Part shown: positions 22,156 to 33,996 of the stretch, piece by piece
Numbering within the stretch: the first letter of the stretch is position 1
How the letters are laid out: every line of letters begins with the position of its first letter
Origin: Cymodocea nodosa
Taxonomy: Eukaryota; Streptophyta; Magnoliopsida; Alismatales; Cymodoceaceae
Length of the DNA: 64,000 nt
Assembly: GCA_036874045.1 (NCBI GenBank)
Contig: CM072347.1
Coordinates: forward strand, 3,350,501 to 3,414,500
Direction of reading: 5' to 3'
Notes under the pieces: model-generated
The model's input: the letters and a program-made list of their open reading frames with translations, nothing else
Told to the model about the DNA's origin: nothing
The model's database searches: none
Position numbers and translations under genes: made by a program

Positions 22156-23920
22156 GCTATGATTTTGTGTGTTTAATGTTTTGTGTATTCTACATTTATT
22201 TATTTTTTTTAAAAAAGAGAATTTTTTTTTAGTTTTCATTTTTATTTTATAAAAGAAAAAAAAAACAAAATATCAATCAAGTTTGTTGGTATTTGTTCTG
22301 GGAAACCAACTGGCTTGCTTGTGAGCCATCAGAGGTATAGGAACCTGGGTTCCACACAAGACACTGATTTATCAATATCTGTTAAATGTTATTTTGTTTT
22401 ATATTCTGCTTTTATCTGTGAATGAAAAGTTTTTCAGAATCAAAAATCGAAATATGCAGAAGGAGATACAAACGAAACAAGGTATGTAATTGATTACTTA
22501 TCCTGAATTTTAAATCAAAGAAACTGTATTCATGCCTACTACAATTACTGTATTTATTGTCAAATCTTTTACATTGAGGACAATGCAAAATGTAGGCATG
22601 GGGGGAGTTAATTAAAGTAACACCCATATAAGTTTGTTAATTAAAGGAATTAAAATGGTACTGCAAAGTTTTGTGGAAATTGAAAATTTTTATGAACTTG
22701 CTGTAACTATCCGATAATTGAGACGGTAAAATTTTTATAAACTGTAACTGCTTGAATGTTATATTTTGAAGGTTATATAAGATGCTATAGAATTTACTAT
22801 TTATGCAAATCTTGATATAGTATCTTATGTTTTTTCTAAATTTCATGAGTTTAATAGTTTCACGATTTTAAAATTAAATCAGAATGCTTAATGAAAAATC
22901 AATAAATTATCTGAAGTCCTGAAGGAGCTACGATGTGAATTCTAGATTAAATGAAACACATATGATTAAAGATACATTTAATTTGATTGATTGAACTTGT
23001 AGAATGATTTATGTGTAGATCTTATTGAACTACAGAAAAAGTATGAGCTTATTGTTATGGATTCATATTTTCAGTAAATGATAGAAGTAGGACTATATGA
23101 GATTGGTGTTTTACTGTATCTGTATTAATGAAATACGTACATATACAATATGTGATTAATGTTTTGTTTTGTGTTTGTATTTTGATTGAAAAAAAAAGAG
23201 AGAAAAAGAGAGAGGAAACTTTGAGAGTTTATTGACTTGTTTGATCACAAGCCTTTTGTACTTGAGCAGATAGGTATGTAACGATTATTGACCTGAAAAA
23301 GGACTTGAAATCTGGCAACCTAAGATCCTGATCAGATCTGGGATTGTTGACTGAAAGCTCGTTACATGGGTACATTAGAAAGCTCCTGTATGATTCAAGC
23401 TTGTTAAATTAACTTTTAAAGTACAAAAAAAAAATATACATATACTGTTATGAAAAGATACAAGTGTTTTGTGAAATATAGATATCTTATGAATCGAGTA
23501 TATTTTCTGTTATCTAGAATTGCTGAAATATGAATCTAGAATTGACTTTTGAAGTTGTTTTAATGGAGATACAATTCTTTATTCTACTTGTCTTAATTAG
23601 ATTGAATTGGATTGTACTTTGATTCGTATGTTGTTGAAATTTCTTCTAGAAATCTTATTGGAAAATTCAGGCTGACAGATGATGAAAAGAAGAACAAACG
23701 ATAATATAATTAACACCTAGGTGATGATGATATACTTTGTATGTACTTTGCATATATTCTAAGTATATTTGCAGGTTGATTACTGAAACATACAGAATAT
23801 CTATATAATAATTCTTATGCTGAATAGAAGAAAAAAAGAAAGAAGAATTAATTTTAGCACTTTTAGAAAGACCAATTAATTAGATTTTAGTTTGCTAAGG
23901 GACTAGCAAAAATTAGGTAT
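22156..23920 (+). other. 3' non-coding region of E1
   Basis: Conserved in C1 and M but without coding signal. It holds a short segment bounded by TTTTTCAG (22436) and AAGGTATGT (22480), conserved in all three copies and resembling a small exon, the internal polypurine-like motif, and a purine-rich GAAAAAAAAAGAGAGAAAAAG tract (about 23187-23218). Confidence 0.65.
22571..22606 (+). promoter_or_regulatory. Internal polypurine-like motif of E1
   Basis: ACATTGAGGACAATGCAAAA followed by CATGGGGGGAG. Same module and place as in C1 and M. It lies about 1.3 kb upstream of the tract that directly abuts the 3' LTR. Confidence 0.55.
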
Positions 23921-23928
23921 GAAGGAAG
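23921..23928 (+). other. Polypurine tract of E1
   Basis: GAAGGAAG directly before the 3' LTR start TGTTTAGAATG. In M the same position reads GGGGGAAG. The 40 bases before it (GCTAAGGGACTAGCAAAAAT) are conserved in both. It primes plus-strand DNA synthesis in this family. Confidence 0.75.
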
Positions 23929-26091
23929 TGTTTAGAATGAAAAAGTACATATTATTAACAGTTAAATGATGGTTAATTGCATAATATTTAGCTTATCATA
24001 TGAGAATTAAGCCATTATGTTATAATTTCATTGTTATAAGATTTAATTAAAAAATTTGCTTAAATTAGGGGAATTAATGTTAATTTAGTATATTTTTGAA
24101 CTGTCAGTAAGTTGCAGGTTGTGAAATCCTTAAGTATCCGAATTTTCTGATATTTCGGGCAGTTATGTTTAACATACCGAACATATTTTAGACAGTTATG
24201 TTTAATAGACCGAACATGTATCAGATAGTTATGTTTAAACTGCCGAACAATTATATTTTAAAACAATATTTTATTTTTTTCTAAAGTACATGTGTCGAAA
24301 CCATAATGCATGACTTAAGTGAACTTTCGATGAGTTATCTATAATTATCCGAAATTACAGCTGAGCATCGGATAGTTAGACTTGTAACTCTTTGAAATGT
24401 TTCTTTTATTATTAAACTGATGTTGACACATGTCGAGATCTGGTAGATTTAATTAAGTTATATATCGGTGAGTTATTTGTAACTATCTGAAATGCATTTG
24501 GGCATCGAATAGTTAAGTTTATAAATATCTGAAATGCATCTAAGCATCGGATAGTTAAGTTTATAAGTATCCGAAATGCATTTGAGCATCGAATAGTTAA
24601 GTTGTAAGTATCCGAAATGCACCTGAGCATTGGATAGTTAAATTTATGCATGTGTTTTATAGTTAAATCAACGAAGAAAGTCCGTTGAGTTATCTGTAAC
24701 TCCACAGACTATTTATTTTCTAATATGCCACTGTAGCGGTTGCAGAAACAAGACAATTGGAAGAAAAATCACGATTGCACGTATCACACAGGGAGAAGAA
24801 AGCATCGTTGTTGATATGAATGAAGGAAATCCAACTGACCATTCAAGCAGAAGCAGTTACCACTGAAGAAATATAAAAGAAAAAGAAGTAAAGTGTGTGT
24901 GATCGATGGGTATGGCCAATGTGTACAGAGGAGGAGCACTGAGCTTTCTGTAGGCAGCGTCGGTAATTCTCTGAAGTACCACACCAACCATCATTACCAC
25001 CACTATAATCACTAACCATCGGAGGTCTGTGAGGATACTTTCCTATTGTCGGGTTTATTTCGGGCCAAACACAGTGCCTGACAACCATTGTGAGGAGTGG
25101 TTGCGTCGCGAAAAGGGAAGCCATTTTCACCAAGCACCAACTCATATCTCAGGAGATCGTCAAACTTCTAGCCTTGGCTTTGGGTTGATGCTTATATGCT
25201 GAAGAGGAGATCATCTTGCAATTCTGGACTCGCGTTTCTATAGGGAGAGGAGACAGAATTGTAAGTGGTTTAATTTTCAGTGGTGTAATCGTGTTGCATG
25301 TAGTGACAGAAGTATTTACTATCAATTGAGATTACTTTACATTTCACCTTTCGCCCATTTCCATGTTCGTATTAAAACAAAAATACCAAAAACAACTTAT
25401 ATGTGTTTGTATTTTGTATTTGAGTGTTGTATCGTGATTAATGTTATCTTTGTCAGTGTTATGATTGTTTTATGTTTGTTTTAGTTTTACAGTTTACTGA
25501 AATTGGTTTGTTCAAAAGACTTAAAGATTTTAATGGTTACTATTTGAATTATCTGAATGTTAGTATTGCTTAATTATAAATTTGTGTTTACTAACATTAA
25601 AGAGCTTAATTGATGTTATTTACAATTTGTGGAACCGCCTAATGATTGGCTAAATTCCTCTGTAAATAGCAGTATTAAAAAGAAAAGACAGGCTTATGGA
25701 GTTAACTTAAGTCCACAAGATTAGTCCGTTGAGTTAGCCATAACTCAACGAACTTTGTCTGTTGAGTTAACTGTAATTCAACGGAGGACTTATTAAAGAT
25801 ATAAATTTGATTGTTAACAAACAAATAGTTCTCAATTCTTAAGCAATTCCTTATGGGATCGACCTGTACTTACACACTGATACAATAGACACTGTGCACT
25901 TGCAGTTAAAGTACAAATTGGAATTAACATCTAATTTGTATTAAAGGTTGTTTGTTTACTTCTAAAAAAAAAAAGAATAGGCATAAAGATAAATTAACTA
26001 AGTAAAAACAGAAGTTAACAAATCCAAGTATTTTTAGTCCGTTGTTGGAGATCCAATCAGGTTTTCTGGTGTTGTGCTGGGTAACCAAACA
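23929..26091 (+). repeat. 3' LTR of E1 (2163 bp)
   Basis: TGTTTAGAATG...AACCAAACA, with short inverted ends TGTTTA/AAACA. It is followed by target duplication GGCAC (26092-26096). It contains the CGGATAGTTA hairpins (24340-24640), TATA box AATATAAAAG near 24866 and the GATCGACCTGTACTTAC box near 25858. Confidence 0.93.
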
Positions 26092-26096
26092 GGCAC

Positions 26097-26167
26097 TGCG
26101 CGCTTGCAGTTATAAATGTAAAATTTACGCTTTTACCATTAATTTAACAACACATAAAAGCATTACA
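26097..26167 (+). repeat. Solo LTR-B, right end
   Basis: TGCGCGCTTGCAGTTATAAA... to GCATTACA. It continues the LTR interrupted at 9028 (across the GGCAC duplication) and is followed by CTCCT. It ends the solo LTR begun at 6915. Confidence 0.85.
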
Positions 26168-26692
26168 CTCCTACTCCTTCTCAGATTTGGATAGCAGATT
26201 AACAAAAATGGGTTCTTTAGACCCTATTGATATTATAGGCTCAGGTTTAATCTCTGCTTGAGTTTCAGGCACTATCTCTTTTCCTTTCATTTTCCTCAAT
26301 AACCGTGCCTGATCTTCCTCTTCCTCCTCTGAGATCAAGTCTACAAAAATAGGTTTTGTAGGCCCTCAAGCCACAAGTATAGCTCTTTGCATTTTACTGT
26401 TTCTATAATTACTGGTCTCGAAGGACCAGCTTTAGTTTCTTTTGTAGCCATTGATCTAGCTGCTTTTGAATGTTGTTCCACTTTAATTTTATATTGGGCC
26501 TTCAACTTATCTTCAGCCCTTTTCTTACAAAGTGTATCATATAGTAAATGTGTCTTTGCCACAGCCATATATTCAGAATTTCCTTGGCTCTTGGCAACTT
26601 TAACAAGCTCTACAAATTCTCTCTATTTCTCTAGCGTCAATGGCCTAAAAAATGATGTTCTTTCTAACAGCTTTGGCAGTGGAATGGATGGT
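26168..26692 (-). pseudogene. ORF-X, middle part (element O, broken)
   Basis: Reverse-strand ORF-X piece. The open stretch 26568-26341 reads LCKKRAEDKLKAQYKIKVEQ and KAGPSRPVII, matching ORF-X of E1 (RRRAEEKLRAQFKIKVEQ). It then runs into the acidic region, where LTR-B is inserted; the rest of ORF-X is at 5623-6909. On its far side it meets the LTR at 26693. Broken fossil. Confidence 0.8.
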
Positions 26693-28706
26693 TGTTTAGA
26701 ATGAAAAAGTGCATATTATTAACGGTTAAATGATGGTTAATTGCATAATATTTAGCTTATCATATGAGAATTAAGCCATTATGTTATAATTGCACTGTTA
26801 TATGCTTTAATTGAAGAATCTGCTTAATTTTGGGGAATTAATGTTAATTTAGTACATTTATGAACTGTCGGTAAGTTGCAGGCTGTGAAATTCTTAAGTA
26901 TCCGAATTTTCTAATATTTTGGACAATTATGTTTAACATACCGAACAAATTCGGACAGTTATGTTTAACAGACCGAATATGTATTGGATAGTTATGTTTA
27001 AATTGCCGAACAGTTATGTTTAGAGAGAATATTTTATTATTTCCAAATGTTCACGTGTCGAAACCAGAATGAATGTCTTAAGTGAATTTTCGGTGAGTTA
27101 GGTGTAACTATCCGAAAATGCATCTGAGCATCAGATAGTTATACCTGTAACTCTCCGAAATGTTATTTTATGTTTAAACTACTACTGACACGTGTCGAGA
27201 GCTGGTAGATTTACTTAAGTTATAACTCATTAAGTTAGCATAACTGTACACGTTGAGTTACATGAATATACACTAAGGTAACACGTTAGGTTAGCGGCTT
27301 ATTTCTTTATTGCATGTATTTTATAGTTATTTTCTAAAATGCCACTATAGCGGTTGCAGGAACAGACAGTTGGAAGCAAAAACCACGTTTGCACGTATCA
27401 CGTAGGAATTCAATCGCGCATGGAGAAGGAAGCATCGCCGTTGATCTGAAGGAAGGAAATCCAACCGATCATTCAAGTAGAAGCAGTTACTACTGAAGAA
27501 ATATAAAAGAAAAGAAGAAAAAAAGAAGAAGGTGTGATCGATGGACGACCAGTGTATACAGAGGAGGAGCATTGAGCTTTCTACAGACAGTATCGGTGAT
27601 TCTCCGAAGTATCACACCAACCATCGTTATCACCACCATAATCACCAATCATCGGAGGTCTGTGAGGATACTTGCCTAATGTCGGGTCGATTTCGAGCTA
27701 AACACAGTGCTTGATAACCACTGTGAGGAGTGATCGCGTCGTAGGAAGGGAAGACATTTTCACCAAGCGTCAACTCATATTTCAGGAGATCGTAAAGCTT
27801 TTAGCCTTGGCTTCGGGTTGATGCCTGTATGCTGAAGAGGAGATCATCTTGCAATTCTGGACTCGCGATTCTATAGGGAGAGGAGACAGAATTGTAAGTG
27901 GTTTAATTTTCAGTGGTGTAATCGCGTTGCAAGTAGTGTCGGAAGTATTTACTGTCAAGTGAGATTACTTTACATTTCACCTTTCGCCCATTTCCATGTT
28001 CACATTAAAACAAAAATACCAAAAACAATTTATCTTTGTTTGTATGTTGTATTTGAGTGTTGTATTGTTTGTGTTGTATCATGATTAATGTTATCTTTAT
28101 CAGTTTTATGATTGTTTTATGTTAATTTTAATTTTACAGTTTACTGAAATTGGTTCGTACAAAAAAACTTAAAGATTTTAATGGTGACTGTTTGAATCAT
28201 CTGAATGTTAGTATTGCTTAATAATAAATCCAATGTTAACTAGCATTAAAAAGCTTAATTGATGTTATTTACAATCTATGGAATCGCCCAATGGTTGGCC
28301 GAATTCCTCTGTAAACAACAGTATTATAAAGAAGAGACAGACTCGTGGAGTTAACTTAAGTCCACAAGGATAGTCCGTTGAGTTAGCCATAACTCAACAA
28401 ACTTAGTCTGTTGAGTTAACTGTAACTCAACGAAGTGCTTATTGAATATAAATTTGAATTGTTCACAATCAAACATTTCTTAAATTCGTCAGCAATTCCT
28501 TGTGGGATCGACCTGTACTTGCACACTGATACAATAGACACTGTGCACTTGCAGTTAAAGTACAAGTTGGAATTAATATCTAAATTGTATTAAAGGTTGT
28601 TTGTTTACTTCTAAAAGAAAGAATAGGCGTAAAGATAAATTAACTAAGTAAAAATAGAAGTAACAAATCCAAGTTTTTCTAGTATAGTGCTGGGAAAACC
28701 CAAACA
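26693..28706 (+). repeat. LTR of the F-box Athila-like family, lacking matching flanks
   Basis: TGTTTAGAATG...CCAAACA, about 2.0 kb, + strand, with TATA box near 27498 and the GTGGGATCGACCTGTACTTG box near 28503. The flanks (ATGGT left, TCACA right) do not form a target duplication. The left flank is ORF-X and the right flank is RT of element O, so it marks a rearranged junction and not a simple solo insertion. Confidence 0.85.
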
Positions 28707-30926
28707 TCACAACATTCAACTTTCTATAGTCTATGCACACTCTTTAGCTTAATTGAATTCTAGTAGGTATCAAGTCTTGACTTTCATTCCTAATAATTGT
28801 TAATTTTAATTTCTTGGGAACTACATGGATTAGACTAACCCATGAGCTATCAAAAATTAGATAAATTATGCCATTATCTAACCATTTCACTATTTCCTTC
28901 TTGACTACTTCTTTAAGGTTTTGATTTAATCTCCTCTTAGGAATTCTAACTGGTTTAACATTCTCTTCTAAATATATGTGGTAACAGTATATAGTTGCAC
29001 TTTACCCTTTTATATCAGTTATAGTCCATCCTATTGCTTCTTTATAAGTTTTTGTTACATCTTTTAATTCAGAAATTCGATCCTCTTTTAAATCTAAAGC
29101 AATAATGATTGGACATGTTCTTTTTTCTTCTAGAAATATATAGGTTAATTCAAGAGGTAAATGTTTTAAATCTAAATGTTGACCATCAGAAGCTAGAGCT
29201 CTTAATTTAACATTTTCATCTTCTATATTAAACTCTTCTTGATCTCCTTCCACATCTATGCTTTCACTTACTTCTAAAGTTTCAAAATTTAGTTGCCTAT
29301 TTAATTCTTCTTGAATCACATCATCTAGCATATCTCCTTCATCATTTAGAAAGTTTATAGTATGTAAGGACATTTCTAATTCCTCAAACTTTTTTAGTTT
29401 AAAAATGTTTAATTGAGTATCCTCATTACCATATGCTAACTTCATCACTCTAGTTTTACAATTTATAACAACCCTTGATGTTGCTAAAAATAGTATTCCT
29501 AAAATTAAAGATGTATCATGATTCTGATGCTTAATTTGTTGGGAATCCAAAATCACAATATCAATAGGATATATGAAGTTTTTGATTTTAATTAGGACAT
29601 CCTCTATTTTTTCTCTAAGGTATCTTATACTTCTATCAGCTAATTGAATGACAGTCCTAGTAGAGATTAAGCCTTCTAATCCTAAGGATGCAAATATATC
29701 ACTAGGTATAACATTTATACCTACATCTAGGTCTATTAAGGTTCTTTCTAGAATGGTATTTCCTATGGTGCATGATATAACAGAGATTCTAGGATCAGAT
29801 AACTTTTTGGGAATTTGTGACAGAAATAGGGAACTATTTTGCTCAGCTAAAAAGACTTTCCTTAAAACTTTTCGCTCTCTTTTCTTAGTACACTAATCCT
29901 TAAGAAATTTAGCACAAGGTGGCATTTTTTACAATAAGTCTAACAAAGGAATGTTAACTTGTACTTTTTCAAAAATTTCTCTAATTTTTTCTTGTTTTTT
30001 AGGAAATGTTTGTTGTAATCTTTCAGGATAGGGTGCTAATGATTGTGATTTACAAGATTCTTTTTCTTTCATTTCATTTGTTTGATCATTTTTAGTCTCA
30101 TTTTCAGATTCATATTTTTCTTCATTGGTTTCTAAGTTTTCAGATATTACATTTTCATTATCATTTTGAATTTTGTTCTTATCCACCTTCACATTATTTT
30201 CTTTTTGAATTCTTGGTGGTATATCGGTTTTAGATCTTAATGTTATACATACATCTTCCAGATTTTCATTACTTTCATGATGTTCTTGTATTTCATTTTC
30301 ATGATTATGTTCTTCAAATTTTTTAGTTTTAACTTACATTTTTTAAATTCTATTGCATTGGTATTTTCTTTTGTCTGAATGTCTTACAAATTATGCAAAT
30401 TTGTAACATTAAAGTTTTCATTTGTGTTTTCCTGTTGCATAACTTGTAATTTCATTGTAAATTCATCCAATGCTTTTAGTTTTCTTTTCAAATCATCTAA
30501 TCTCATTGCATTCAATTTTTGATCAATTTTCATTATGGTTTTTTCAGTTTCATATTTGATATCAATTTTAGGTTATGAATATTCTTCCCTATAGTTTAAT
30601 TGGTTGACTTCTTATTGCTGACACATGTATTATTCTAGTTTGTCCATGTTTTGGTCTAAACTACGCTCTAGTCTATTATACCTATCCCAAACTTCCTTGT
30701 CTCTCAACATATTACAAGTTCTAAACTGACCAATAGTTGGGTAAACTATAGGATTCTCATACTCAGCTCTATTATATTGAATATAATTCATTTGTTATTC
30801 ATGTGATCTAACCATCTGCAGTTGTCTTAGTTTCAAACAATCAGAGATGTCATAACCTTCCAAATTGTAGAATTCACATATGCTAACTATAGGTTTCAGA
30901 AATCTTTGAGCATAAGCATATGCCAT
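28707..30926 (-). pseudogene. Zinc knuckle, protease and start of RT (element O, broken)
   Basis: Reverse-strand match to 11323-13525 of E1. It starts with the same ATGGCATATGCTTATGC about 80 bases after the primer site, and shows the charged linker (30192-29929 with APYPERLQQT), the protease region (29556-29002 with LILGILFLATSRVVI) and AIGWTITDIKG, then WVSLIHVVPKK- and YRKLN-like RT motifs before it stops at the LTR junction. As in E1, no capsid domain lies between primer site and knuckle. Broken fossil. Confidence 0.88.
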
Positions 30927-31007
30927 ATTCTCAATTATAAAATAAAACACACAACACTCCCTCTGCTATTAAAACAAAACAGTACTCACAGTTGCTTAGC
31001 TTCTCAA

Positions 31008-31025
31008 TCCTCGGCAACGATGCTA
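31008..31025 (-). other. Primer-binding site of element O
   Basis: Reads TAGCATCGTTGCCGAGGA on the - strand, the counterpart of TGGTGCCGTTGTCGGGGA in E1, a few bases beyond the LTR end. Confidence 0.6.
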
Positions 31026-31033
31026 GAAAAACT

Positions 31034-33996
31034 TGTTCGATTTGTGAAGACTTCTTTGATTTGTTTTTATGCTTATATCAATAATTTCTTTTAGAAGTAA
31101 ACAAACAACCTTTCACAATTATTAGATATTAAGTCCAATTTGTATTTTAACTGCAAGTGCACAGTGTATATTATATTTGTGTGCAAGTACAGGTCGATCC
31201 CATAGAGATTGAGTAAGAATTGTGTAATGTTTTGATTTTTATATTGGAGTTTATATGTATTCAGTTAAGTGCTCCGTTGAGTTACAGTTAACTCAACGGA
31301 CTTAGTTCGTGGAGTTATGGTTAACTTAATGGACTCACCTCGTAGACTTAAGTTAACTTCACGAGCCTACATTTTCAATTAAATATTACTATTTATAGAG
31401 GAATTTGGCCAACCGTTGGGCGATTCTATAGAATGTAAATAATATCAATTAAGCTCTTTAATGTTAGTTAATCTGAGATTTTTTATTAAGCAATACTAAC
31501 ATTCAAATATTTCAAATAGTAACCATTAAAATCTTTAAGTATCTGGACGAATCAATTTCAGTAAACAATAAAACTATTTTCTATTTTCTAAATCAAACAA
31601 ACATAAAACATTCACAATACTGACAATGATAACATTAATTACAATATAAGACAAACAATACAACACTTTAATACTAAGGGCCTGTTTGTGCACCTAGAAT
31701 TTGAATTCCGCAAAATTTGAATTCTAACGGAATTTGAATTCTATAGAATTTGATGGAAAGAATTCAAAATTTAGGTGTTTGTGCATGTTCAAGAATTTGA
31801 CAGAAATTGAAATTTAGGTGTTTGTGCATATGACAGAATTGAAGGGAATTGATTTTTAATAAAGTTAAGTAATGGATTAAAGTAATTAGTAAAAATGTAA
31901 TTAATCAAGAAATGAATTACTTGCATTAATAAATGAACATATTATTAAATTAAATGTTTATATATCATTTATCAATTAATTAAGTATATCATTATATAAA
32001 ATAAATCAAAAATTACAAAATTGATAACTTTTTAGTTATAATACATGTTTAAAACAACAAAAGTCTAATTATAAATTCTATATTCCTCGTAATGTAATAA
32101 TAAATAACTTTTTAAAAAATATAATTATTATGAAGTGAATAAATGAAAGTAAATAATAAATAATTATTGAAATACTTTGATTATAAAAAAATATAATTCT
32201 GAACATTCTATTAGCCATAAATGACTTTTAAGACTTCGTTTGTGTTAGCCATAGAAAGTTAGGAAAATTATATAATTTTTGAAAATTTGATATTATATAT
32301 TAAATAATATAATATAATAAATAAAATAATAATAATTAAATTAAATAATATTTATGATTTTAATATTATAAAATTAAATAATATTAATAATAATAAAATA
32401 ATTAATATTTTATTTTTAATAAAAAATATTAAAATAATTAATTAAATAAAAAAATATTAACAATATATACTTCAACAGGTGAGGGTGAGTGTAAAGCAAT
32501 CTTTTGGAAAATGAATTTGGACCTTTTAGGTTGGGAATTCATTTTCCCAACCTTTACACATGATTGGAATTCAAATTCCTTAGGAATTTGAATTCCAAAA
32601 TGCACAAACACCTCATGACTCAGAATCTGACGGAAAAAATTTTCAATTCCATCAGATTCCAAGTGCACAACCCCCTAAATGTAAACACAAATAATTTGTT
32701 GTTTTTGGTATTTTTGTTTTGATATGTTCTTGAAGATGAGCGAAAGGTGAAATGTAAAAATCTCTATCGATAGTAAAAACTTCTGTCATTACATGTGATG
32801 CGATTACACCACTGAAAACTTAATCACTTACAATTTTACCTCCTCTCTCTATAGAATCGCGAATTAAGAATTGTAAGATGATCTTTTCTTCAGCATACTA
32901 GCATCAACCCGAAACCAAGGCTAGAAGCTTTATGATCTCCTAAGATATGAGTTGGTCTTGGTGAAAATGACTTCCCTTCTTACAACACGATCACTCCTCA
33001 CAATGGTTATCAGTCATTGTGTTTGGCTCGGAATTGACTCGACATCTGGAAAGTATCCTCACAGACCTCTAATGGTTGGTGATTTTGGTGGTGGTGTGGA
33101 GCTTCAGGGAACTTTTGACGCTTCCTGTAGTTAGTGCAGTTCTCCACCTACATACACACTTTTATTTGTCTTTTATATTTCTTTCAGTAGCAACTGCTTT
33201 TACTTAAATGATCGATTGGATTTCCTTCATTCATATTAACGATGGTGATTTCTTATTCATTCCACAAGTGAATTCTTGTGTGATACATGCAATCGTGGTT
33301 TTCCTTCGAATTTCCTATTTTTGCAACTGCTATAGTGGCATATTAGAAAATAAATGGTCCGTGGAGTTAGTGTAACTCAACGGACTTACTTCGTTGATTT
33401 AATTGTAAAAACACGTGCAATAAAGAAATAACTTAACGAGTTCAGATGTTTCAGATAGTTATAACTATAAGTATCTGAAACTTATATGCATTTTGGATAG
33501 TTAATACCTAACCTTCTGAAAGATAAGTTAAGTCAAGTTTCCAGAACGCGACACGTGTCCTTAGGCAGTTTTATGATAAAAAGATATTTTCGGATACTTG
33601 CAACCCTAACTATCCGATGCTTAGATGCATTTCGGATAGTTATTAGATAACTTACTGAAAATCTACTTAAGTCATGCATTAAGGTTACAACACGTGTAGT
33701 CTAGGAAATAATAAAATATTCTTTTAGCGTTTAAAATATAACTGTTTGATACATGCAATGTAACTCTTCGAAATAACAGACAATTCAGATACTTAAGAAT
33801 TAAAAATCTACAACTTAACGACAGTTCAGAAATGTACTTAATTAACACTAATTCCTTAAAATTATGTAGATTCTTTCGTTAAAGCATATAACAGTGCAAT
33901 TATAAGATAATGACTTAATTCTCATATGATAAGCTAAATATTATGCAATTAGCCATCATTTAATTGTTAATACTATGTACTTTTTCATTCTAAATA
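31034..33996 (-). repeat. 5' LTR of element O, interrupted by a MITE
   Basis: Reverse-strand LTR of about 1.96 kb once the 998-bp MITE is set aside. It starts (at 33996) with TTTAGAATGAAAAAGTACAT and ends near the primer site with AACAAG. Relative to E1 it forms a slightly different subgroup together with the solo LTR at 50562-52494; both have ATTAATATAAGCATAAAAAC-type sequence near the end. It carries the GATCGACCTGTACTTGCACA box and CGGATAGTTA hairpins (33450-33650). Confidence 0.85.
31678..32675. mobile_element. Tourist-like (PIF/Harbinger) MITE, 998 bp
   Basis: Ends GGGCCTGTTTGTGCAC (left) and GTGCACAACCCCC (right, inverted counterpart), flanked by TAA at 31675-31677 and 32676-32678. TAA duplications and GGGCCTGTTTG-type ends are typical of Tourist/PIF-Harbinger elements. 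Near both ends it repeats GAATTTGAATTCC and GTGTTTGTGCAT units. The centre is extremely A+T-rich with no transposase. The uninterrupted LTR sequence is seen in the solo LTR near 51200. Confidence 0.85.

Larger units (their letters stand above)
9029..26091 (+). mobile_element. E1: full-length F-box-bearing Athila-like Ty3 LTR retrotransposon
   Basis: A single 17,063-bp insertion: 5' LTR, primer-binding site, NC-PR-RT-RNH-IN block, ORF-X, capsid block, F-box block, polypurine tract, 3' LTR. It is flanked by the 5-bp duplication GGCAC (9024-9028 and 26092-26096), and removing it restores a continuous LTR-B. The RT and RNase H sequences ([43 protein letters not shown]) place it in the Athila lineage. 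The order is unusual because capsid lies downstream of pol. A hand comparison of the first ~620 LTR bases gives about 50 differences (~8%), mostly transitions, so very roughly 3 million years at 1.3e-8 per site per year. Broken, with more than ten interruptions across its frames. Confidence 0.93.

Noticed and set aside
16342-23928. That ORF-X, capsid and F-box belong to a separate element nested inside E1
   Set aside because: No LTR, target duplication or break is seen between integrase and ORF-X; the polypurine tract and 3' LTR that follow the F-box match E1's 5' LTR; O has the same pol-then-ORF-X order.
24412-24705. Repetitive - strand open frame
   Set aside because: It is only the translation of the CGGATAGTTA hairpin series of the LTR.
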